A DNA stretch of 64,000 bases. Origin: Fremontodendron californicum. Lineage: Eukaryota > Streptophyta > Magnoliopsida > Malvales > Malvaceae. The stretch covers positions 3,658,001 to 3,722,000 of the forward strand of contig JAULJL010000048.1 in NCBI GenBank assembly GCA_030761205.1, written 5' to 3'. Both the position numbers and the translations under genes were made by a program. Shown piece after piece: positions 56,606 through 64,000 of the stretch. Every line of letters starts with the position of its first letter. Position 1 is the stretch's first letter. The notes under the pieces were generated by a model. The model did no database searches, was not told the origin of the DNA, and worked only from the letters and a program-made list of their open reading frames with translations.

Positions 56606-56851
56606 ATAAAAATATATAAATATTAATATAAAAATAATTTTTTTAATTTTTAATATAATTTAAACAGTAAAATGGGTTGACAGACTGGCTCAAGACTTTC
56701 CAGGACTGAACTTGGGTAAGGGAAATAGAAAAATTTTAGACCGCGATCCAGCACGACTCGTGAGCAGGTCTAGAGCAAAGTGAGGAAGAAAAAATAAAGA
56801 GAAAATTTTGTGCATATGTGATTATAAGAATTAGTGGTGTGAATGCATAGT
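56606..56851 (+). other. AT-rich intergenic sequence, nothing recognised
   Basis: No frame, repeat or element end could be assigned here. It lies between the copia-like remnant and the SINE. Confidence 0.4.
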
Positions 56852-56868
56852 AAAATAAGCAAGTTATT

Positions 56869-57060
56869 GCCAACGTGGGTAGGTTCAGTTGGTTGAGTAT
56901 TCATTAACGTCTTGGCAAGCACTAAGATTCGAGTCTCATCAGCAGTTTTACTTGGTGGATGATTTGTAGGTACTACTATTAACTCTCTTTGAAACCTGTG
57001 ACATGCTCTAACCCTGGACTGGAGTAATCTCCCATCACTTAAACTTTTTTTACAACAAAA
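56869..57060 (+). mobile_element. tRNA-derived SINE (192 bp) with 17-bp target duplication
   Basis: The element starts GCCAACGTGGG. An A-box-like TAGGTTCAGTTGG (56880-56892) and a B-box-like GATTCGAGTCT (56936-56946) form an internal pol III promoter. It ends in a T-rich then A-rich tail. AAAATAAGCAAGTTATT flanks it exactly on both sides (56852-56868 and 57061-57077), typical of LINE-mediated insertion. Mobilised in trans; non-coding RNA. Confidence 0.85.
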
Positions 57061-57077
57061 AAAATAAGCAAGTTATT

Positions 57078-57870
57078 ATAGGGGAGTATGTTAATTGTGA
57101 TGAATTTAATAATTGTATTTGTTATTTCTTCGTACAATTTAAAGAGTTGTTTTATCACTTTTAAAATTCCTTCTTACTAAGCAAAATCTTAGGCTTCTAA
57201 AAATGTACTTTCACATTTTATTTGCAAATTGATTTTGAAAGTAATTAATGTTAAAGCACGTTTGTATTAGGAAAAAACAAGCCAAATTCAATTCTAGCAG
57301 GAATGGGGCATGGAGAAATTTACAAAAAGAAAAATGAAAGAAAAAAATTAAGGAAGATTGGAACCCTAATTAATATTCCTAATGAATATGCTACCATCAA
57401 TGGATGGTGGGAGGACTCTTAAAAAGCAAAATGATGTAATAATTGTTTTATTGAAAGTGATGTGATAATTAATTAGTATATCTTTATTTTCTTTTATAGA
57501 CAATTTAGCATAATTAAATCTCATGATTAAACCATGGTTAATTATACTTGATATAAATATAAATCCCACATTAAGTGAGCAATTAGATATTGAATAAATT
57601 TATATAAACCAAAAGTAGCTAATAAAACTGCCCTTCCAGTCGTAGTATTGCTTGTGATCAAGTGGGGCATGAATGACTTAACCAAATTGGTCGTAGCAAC
57701 CCTTGACCCCAGCATGTTGCTTAGTCTTGAGCTATAATCGGGCACCCCATCCTCCATGGACGGGTAGCCAACATAAAACCATTGAAGAATTTGGCGGTTT
57801 GGCTGGATGGGTAGCAAACTTTTTACTTCCTCTTCATTAATTAAAACTGGTTGACATTGTCAGACTAGGA
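57078..57870. other. Intergenic sequence with one unrecognised minus-strand frame
   Basis: A minus-strand frame is open from about 57,850 down to 57,542 and reads NEEEVKSLLPIQPNRQILQW, then FYVGYPSMEDGVPDYSSRLS and a hydrophobic end. Its composition looks protein-like, but I know no matching family. It has no good initiator Met at its start. It could be an exon or a gene fragment. The rest of the stretch shows nothing. Confidence 0.25.
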
Positions 57871-58306
57871 AGGGGTATAATCGAGTCGAGTTGAGTTCAA
57901 GCTGTAAGAAAAAAAACTCGACTCGAAATTTGAGGTTCGAAACTTAGTTCTACGAGTTTCACTTTTAAAGCTCGAGCTCGGTTCGAGATAAAAATCGAAC
58001 TATTTGAGCTCGCTCGATTAGGCTCGTTTATCTAGTAAAAAATGAGCTCGATTCCCATACTGGACTTCAAACTCTATTATTTGTGCTCGAGTTCGAATTG
58101 AGATTTTTCGATACTAATTAAAAAAAAAAAAAAAACCCCCGATTAGGCTCGCAAGCTACTCGAGTCAAGCATTAAGATACTCGAATTCGACTCGCTCGAT
58201 AGCTCGAGCTGCTCGAGCTCAACTCGACAATGACCTAGCCAAATTTGAGTTTTTTTCAAGCCGAACTCGAGTAGCTTGTGAGCACAAATATCTAATTTAC
58301 ACCTCT
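57871..58306. mobile_element. Non-autonomous hAT-like element rich in CTCGAGCTCG words
   Basis: The ends AGGGGTATAA and TTACACCTCT are near-inverted (GGGGTGTAAA type). The interior is full of TCGAGCTCG / CTCGATT motifs in both orientations and could fold into a long hairpin. A diverged relative lies at ~62,272-62,770. A possible degenerate 8-bp target duplication (ACTAGGAA / TCTAGGGA) supports hAT. Confidence 0.6.
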
Positions 58307-59621
58307 AGGGAAAACCCAAATATTCAAGACTAAAGTAAAATGGAGAAGAAAAAAAAGAAATAATCCAATTAGGGAAATTAAAAATAATGGCTGTTTATGT
58401 TATTAATCTACCCATCAAAGGAAGATAGGAGAAGACCATAAGAAGGCCTAAACACAATTTTCAACCAATAGTTTGTCAAATTATCACCAAACATGGCAAA
58501 TTAAGGTTTTGAATTGTGTTTTATTGAGTTTTAAGGTATAAAGGACGAGGTATTGTTTGCCTCATTTCCTAAGCATTCTTTATCTCTTTAAAACTTTTGA
58601 CCCCTCTTTGATGGTAATAGCATGTGAAAATCCTTTTAGTAATTTCTTTGATTTTATGTGTTATTCTTATAGAAAAGTTTAGGTAAGTATTGAGTGTTTT
58701 GGTTTTTGAATTAAAAAGCACAACAATTTTATGCAAAATTTTTGCATATATACAACTCTTTAATTTCCATCCACCATGGTTGGAAGCATAATATTAATGA
58801 TACATTTATGGGGTTAATTTCCTTTTGTATCTCATGAATAAATTAAAATTTTAGAAAATCATGAAAACATCCATCTCAATTTCTCTCTATTAAACATCCG
58901 ATCTGAAATTAATTAACAATAAGTAATGAGGTTCAACTTGGATATAAGATCACAAAAAATACAAAATTTAACCGCTGTGGGATAACGCCACTTTAACATT
59001 TTCAATTTTGAAGTTAGGAAATTTAAAGTCTTTGAACATGGCTATAAGATGAAAGTATGGTAAAAACCCTATAACATTGTTTAATCCTTTTGTTGGTAAG
59101 ACGAATTTACAGCAAACCTCTTATATACCACTTTGCATGAATGATCATTGTATTCTTTATCACATTTATGCCAAGTTTTTCACTTTGTCACACTTGAGAT
59201 AATAATGGGTCATATATGCTGTTAAAACTTCAAAATTCACTTGCCTTGATCCTGTTAATCTTCTAAAGATATCACAAGTTAGAACACTCTCCTGGTGGTA
59301 ATCTGCTTGGACCAAAATCAGTTAATTCTGACCTCCTGGAAAATGATTAGCATCAAGAAAATTGATTCATGTAGTCAGTGCATGCAATTTGCATTTAAGC
59401 TGTAATTGAAGTGAGTTGAACAAATAATACATAGTATACAGTGGGGCTTTTAGGGTATTAAATTCTAAAATTTCATATTAAAACAAACACAAATAGATAA
59501 ACTGGTCATAAATTTGGATATATATAAATTTACAACTTTTTTTTCTATTAGTCATAAAGGTTAGCATGAGGCTCATGGAGTTGATACACCTGAAGATGTG
59601 AGGAGATAGAATCTCTAATTA
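58307..59621. other. Intergenic sequence without recognised features
   Basis: AT-rich sequence; no frame above background, no repeat and no element end seen. Confidence 0.5.
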
Positions 59622-60167
59622 GAGGTGGCAAACGCGCGGGTTTGGATCGGGTTTGGGTTCATTTCGGATTCAGGTCATTTCAGATTCGGATATTTTCGGA
59701 TTCGGATAACTTCGGATTCAAGCTTTTTCTGGTTCGGGCTATCTCGGGTTCGGACCATTTCAGATACAGGCTTTTTCGAGTTCGGGTTATTTCGAATCGG
59801 TTCGAGTTCGGGCGGACTTAGACGGATTCGAAAATTTTTTGGACTTTTTTAAGCTATAAACACTTTTTTAATTTCGAATGTAATAATTAATTTCACTTAC
59901 AAAAGTACTAAAATTAAAATTTTAAAAATTAATAAATATTTAAATAAATTATATAATAATTTATTTATAAATTGAGTATTAATATTTTATATTTGAATAT
60001 TTTCTATTATTTTTTTGTCTAAAAGTTCAAATAAAAGCTAAATGAATAAGTTCGATATATTTACTTATAGCTTAATAAAAAAAGAATTTGTATATTTTGA
60101 TACTTCTTATTATTTTGCAATTGTTATACATTACACTTATATTTTTAAATTTTTATGATGTTTAGTA

Positions 60168-61260
60168 TTGAATATATATAATTAATGATTATATAAGTTT
60201 TTTTTTTGTTTTATAAGTGAGTTAAATTAAATATAAAGTAACACTAAAAAAATAAAAATAAAAAATCATTAGACTGCATGTAAAAAAATATTATTAGAAA
60301 GAAACAAGTTATAAATAAAGTCCACTAAATATTTACATAAATAACATTTTACTCTTAACCCGTTAACTCATTGGACTCTTATAGTCACTTGATCTAACAA
60401 ATTTTTATTTTTATTTTACTTTATTAGGTTTTTTAGTTATTGTATTATAATTTTTTTTAAGAGTATTTTAAATTTTCAAGAATTTGTTCTTATATTTATT
60501 TATTTTTTGTTTGGACACAATTATAAATACTAACATAAAAATATTAGATCTAATTGTATACACTAATTGATCAAATGTTTAATTAAAATGGTGAATAGTA
60601 GACACTAAAAGAATACCAATTAATTGATTTAATTTTAATAATTAATATTTAGAAATTTTAAGAAACCATGATATATAAAAGCTAATTTATATAGTATTGA
60701 TATAATTTTAATATTTGATATTGAATATACTATAATTAATGATTATATAAGAACTTTTTTTTTTATGAGTTAAAATAAATATAAAGTGACATTAAAAATA
60801 TAAAAGTTAAAAATCATTTGGCTACATTTTAACAAACATCATTAGAAGGAAAGAAGTTAAAAATAAAATCCACTAAACATTTATATAAATGATTTTTTAC
60901 TCTTAACCCAATAACTCATTAGGCTCTTAGTCACTTAATCCAATAAATTTTTATTTTTAATTTTTTTTTGCTTTATTAAATTTTTTAGTCATTGTATTAT
61001 AATATTTTTAAGAGTATTTTAAATTTTCAAAAATTTGTTTTTATATTTATATATATATTTTTTATTTGGACATAATTATAAATACTGACATAATAACATT
61101 AGATCTAATTGGTCAAATGTTCAATTAAATGTTTAATAGTAGACATTAAAAGAGTACTAATTAATTGGTTTAACCTTAATAATTAATACTTAAATTTTTA
61201 TAAAATCCTGATATGTAAAATCTAATTTATATAGTAATTGATATAATTTTAATATTTGAT
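60168..61260. repeat. ~550-bp tandem duplication inside the hAT-like element
   Basis: Copy 1 (60168-60719) and copy 2 (60720-61260) share TTGAATATA, ATTAATGATTATATAAG, TCCACTAAA, TTTACTCTTAACCC and TAATATTTGAT blocks in order, with many substitutions. Confidence 0.8.
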
Positions 61261-61520
61261 CATTTTGACTTTAACATTAGATATAATCAATTAATCATAT
61301 AATTGAATAATAATCATCAATTATAATATTGAATATCATATATTATTAAAAAGAGTATTTATTATCATTTTAATTATAATATTGAATACCATATAATTTT
61401 AATTTATATAGTAATTGATATAATTTTAATATTTGATCATTTTGACTTTAACATTAGATATAATCAATCAATCATATAATTGAATAATAATCATCCAATT
61501 ATAATATTGAATATCATAAC
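61224..61520. repeat. ~177-bp tandem duplication inside the hAT-like element
   Basis: AATTTATATAGTAATTGATA, TTTGATCATTTTGACTTTAA and ATTAGATATAATCAAT occur at 61224 and again at 61401 with almost no change, so this duplication is younger than the 550-bp one. Confidence 0.85.
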
Positions 61521-62271
61521 CAAAAATATTTAATATGAATAATTTATCATAGCCTTAATAGTTAGAAATTTTAGAATAATATGACGTGTAAAAATTAGTT
61601 TATATTAAACTATTTTGATCAGTGTTGTCAAGGACGCAAGGTACAGTCTAGGTCCTAGAACTCTTGTATTGTCTAAGATGTAAGACATAAAAAATGTTCA
61701 CGTGAGTGAAGTAAGGAGCAATATGTATAGCGTGTTTTCGTATGTGTGTCTGTGTATACATATAAAATAAACTTAAAATATATAATTATGATAATAAATT
61801 CGAAAGAATGATTCAGTTTATCCTACAAAACATTAGATCTAATTGTATATTTAATGTGTTTCAAATTAATTTTATTTTATAATCTAATTTAAAGATTCAC
61901 TATTAATTATTTTTATTGATAATACATTATTGATATAATTATATAATAATTATAAATATATTTTCATAAATAAAATATTTTATTTAAGAAAAGATTTATC
62001 ATTTATTTATTTATTTTTTAAATAAAACCATATACTTATTATAGTTCAAATTTTTTCGGTTATAAATTCGATTTTTTACAGGTATCGGATCGATCTCGGG
62101 CTCGGATCTTAGTGGGTTCGGGATTTTTTTAGATTCAAATTTTCTTGGGTTTGTGTTTTTTCGAATTCGGGCCTTTGATTTTTTTAGTCAATTCGGATCG
62201 AATTAGATTCGATCTCGGATCGACTCGGGCGGATTCTCAAGTTTGAGCCTGCTTTGCCAGCTCTATAATCA

Positions 62272-62770
62272 AGTTAAACCGAGCCTAAGTAGTCAGAAGC
62301 TCAAGCTCAAGTTCAAGCTCGAGCTCAATCGAGTTTCATTTTTAAAGCACAAGCTCGATTCGAGATAAAAATTGAAATACTCGAACTCACTCGATTAGGC
62401 TTGTTTACATATTTAAAAATGAGCTCGATTCCCATACTTGACTTCAAACTCAATTATTTGTGTTCGAGCTCAAGCTCGAGTTAGAATTGAGATTTTTTTC
62501 AATACTAATTAAAAACAAAAAATATATATTAAAAATAAAAAATTTGATTCAGCTCGCGAATTACTCGAACCAAACATTAAAATACTCGAATTTATCTAGC
62601 TCAATAACTCGAACTACTTGAATTCAGCTAAAAAATAATCAAGCCAAATTCAAACTTTTTCGAATCGAATCTGAAAAACTTACGAACACATATATCTGAT
62701 TTACAGAGGAGATATCTGACTTACACATATATCTGATTTACATTTTCGACTCATTTAAACTTTACACCCC
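62272..62770. mobile_element. Diverged relative of the CTCGAGCTCG hAT-like element
   Basis: Collinear with 57900-58306 (for example GAGCTCGATTCCCATACT, ACTTCAAACTC, TTATTTGTG), ending TTTACACCCC (62761-62770). Its left terminus is missing, and it abuts the larger hAT-like element directly. It ends only ~200 bp before the PPR start codon. Confidence 0.65.
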
Positions 62771-62969
62771 TAATTATAGACAACTTAATATTTTCCTTTT
62801 AGATAGAAATTTACTTGTTCCATGCTTTTCTTTTCTTTTTTCCGGCCCATTTACCACGAACAATCCAAAAGAAAGAAAAAAATTTCCCAATCCCAATCCA
62901 GTTTCAGTCCTCCCATTTGAAGAAGCCATGAACTCGAGCTCATGAGAAAGTAACATAGATAAAACAGCC

Positions 62970-64000
62970 ATGAGCTCTCAGCTCATAACTTCTTCTCCAC
63001 CTCTCACCAACATCCCAACCCCAAAACCCCACTCTCACTCCCACACACTCTCTCAAAGAACCCAAATTCCTCTCCATGTTTACAAACACCCAACAGCTAT
63101 CCTTTTAGAACTCTCAACTTCCATTAAAGAAGTTTACCAAATCCTTCCCCATATAATCAAATCCAATCTCTACACCGAGCACTTGTTTCAAACCAAACTC
63201 CTTAGCCTTTTCTGTAACCACGGCTGCATTGCTGAAGCTGCCCGTGTTTTCGAACCTATCCAAGATAAACCCGAAGTTCTTTATTACACTTTGCTTAAAG
63301 GGTATGCCAAGAACTCATCATTATACGAAGCTTTATTGTTTTTTGTTAGAATGAAAGTTGATAATGTTAAGCCTGTTGTTTATAACTTTACTTACTTGTT
63401 GAAAGTTTGTGGGGATAAAGGGGAGCTTAGAAGGGGTAAGGAGATTCATGGGCAGTTGATAAAAAATGGGTTTTCTTCAAATGTCTTTGCAATGACTGGA
63501 GTTGTTAATTTGTATGCGAAATGTAGACAAATTGAGGAAGCTTATAAGATGTTTGATAGAACGCCTGAGAGAGATTTGGTTTCATGGAATACGATTATTT
63601 CTGGCTTTGCACAGAATGGTTTAGCTAAACTTGCTTTGGGTTTAGTTGTTAGGATGCAAGAGGAAGGGAAAAGGCCTGATTCTATTACCCTTGTTTCCAT
63701 TTTGCCTTCTGTGGCTGATATGGGGTTGGTTAAGATAGGGAGGGCGGTTCACGGTTATGTTTTAAGAGCTGGTTTTGAAGGGCTTGTGAATGTGAATACT
63801 GCATTGGTTGATATGTATTCGAAATGCAGGTTTGTTGGAATTGGGAGGTTGATTTTTGATGGGATGAAACAGAGGACTGCTGTGTCATGGAATTCAATGA
63901 TCGATGGTTATGTTCAAAGTGGATATGCTGAGGAAGCGATGGTTATTTTTGAGAAGCTGTTGGATGAAGGAGTGGAACCGACTAATGTTACTATAATGGG
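62970..64000 (+). CDS. CRR22: PLS-type PPR protein, CRR22-like (5' part, runs off the window)
   Basis: The frame opens MSSQLITSSPPLTNIPTPKP at ATG 62970 and stays open for 343 codons to the window end. A Ser/Pro/Thr-rich N-terminus fits an organellar transit peptide. Then come degenerate PPR repeats in P-L-S spacing: LLSLFCNHGCIAEAARVFEP, LYYTLLKGYAKNSSLYEALL, VYNFTYLLKVCGDKGELRRG, VVNLYAKCRQIEEAYKMFD, LVSWNTIISGFAQNGLAKLA and VSWNSMIDGYVQSGYAEEAM. The order and wording match Arabidopsis CRR22 (At1g11290), a chloroplast RNA-editing factor with a C-terminal DYW domain, which would lie beyond 64,000. It is intronless so far, as most of this family are. It is the only ordinary host gene in the window. 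Orthology is likely but the PPR family is large, so a paralogue is possible. Confidence 0.85.
   Translation, partial: MSSQLITSSPPLTNIPTPKPHSHSHTLSQRTQIPLHVYKHPTAILLELSTSIKEVYQILPHIIKSNLYTEHLFQTKLLSLFCNHGCIAEAARVFEPIQDKPEVLYYTLLKGYAKNSSLYEALLFFVRMKVDNVKPVVYNFTYLLKVCGDKGELRRGKEIHGQLIKNGFSSNVFAMTGVVNLYAKCRQIEEAYKMFDRTPERDLVSWNTIISGFAQNGLAKLALGLVVRMQEEGKRPDSITLVSILPSVADMGLVKIGRAVHGYVLRAGFEGLVNVNTALVDMYSKCRFVGIGRLIFDGMKQRTAVSWNSMIDGYVQSGYAEEAMVIFEKLLDEGVEPTNVTIM

Larger units (their letters stand above)
59622..62263. mobile_element. Large non-autonomous hAT-like element (2.64 kb)
   Basis: Inverted ends GAGGTGGCAAACGCGCGGG (59622) and GCTTTGCCAGCTC (to 62263) match over GAG(G/C)TGGCAAA. Subterminal regions are dense in TTCGGATTC / GGGTTCGGG words at both ends, and the core is extremely AT-rich. 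A near 8-bp target duplication TCTAATTA / TATAATCA flanks it. There is no transposase frame. It sits ~700 bp upstream of the PPR gene. Confidence 0.65.

Noticed and set aside
59625..59852. 75-codon Phe/Gly/Arg-rich frame at the hAT-like left end
   Set aside because: A translation of the TTCGGATTC / GGGTTCGGG subterminal repeats.

Overview
This is a gene-poor, repeat-dense stretch of a flowering-plant (probably eudicot) nuclear genome. It is AT-rich and holds several lineages of plant LTR retrotransposons, a tRNA-derived SINE and hAT-like DNA elements. The only ordinary host gene is the 5' part of a PPR gene at the right edge, which resembles CRR22 closely.
Layout, left to right: (C) 1-2548, 3' end of a Tekay/Del-like Ty3 element with a 2.46 kb LTR, inserted into (B) 2549-6693, a minus-strand copy of a ~5 kb LTR of an Ogre/Tat-like family. 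B abuts the gag remnant of (A) 6694-16021, a plus-strand member of that family lacking pol, with 3'UTR tandem arrays and a 5 kb LTR. A sits in the gag of (D) 16022-~21263, a decayed gag-pol element. Then comes (E) ~21609-34427, a second Ogre-like 3' end whose LTR is split by (F) 23841-29710, a gag-only Athila-like element. E abuts copia-like DNA, which is itself split by (G) 34868-45317 and (J) 45697-54595. From 55279 on there is more copia-like DNA, a SINE (56869-57060), hAT-like elements (57871-58306, 59622-62263, ~62272-62770) and the PPR gene (62970-64000+).
The two best-preserved elements are Athila-like. G (10,450 bp, TSD CATAT) has equal 1500-bp LTRs, a perfect tRNA-Asp primer-binding site and a long gag-protease-RT-RNase H frame. 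Only its integrase part is broken, by two compensating single-base shifts and one nonsense codon. J (8,899 bp, TSD GGTAG) has 1825-bp LTRs that look identical, hence a very recent insertion. It has no pol.
J is the most striking thing here. Between the last codons of a G-type pol and a G-type 3'UTR, where Athila elements may carry an env-like gene, it holds a foreign cassette. The cassette contains an intact intronless LOG-family gene (cytokinin riboside 5'-monophosphate phosphoribohydrolase, 215 aa). Upstream of it lie small frames encoding a basic cluster plus Cys finger that resembles nucleic-acid-binding proteins of plant flexiviruses (vitivirus/carlavirus type). J's LTR is a mosaic: G-like U3, F-like R/U5, and a copy of G's untranslated leader. 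This suggests template switching between co-packaged RNAs. G-type machinery could plausibly have supplied the enzymes, because the U3, PBS and PPT match. All lineage and homology calls are from reading the sequence; no database search was possible.
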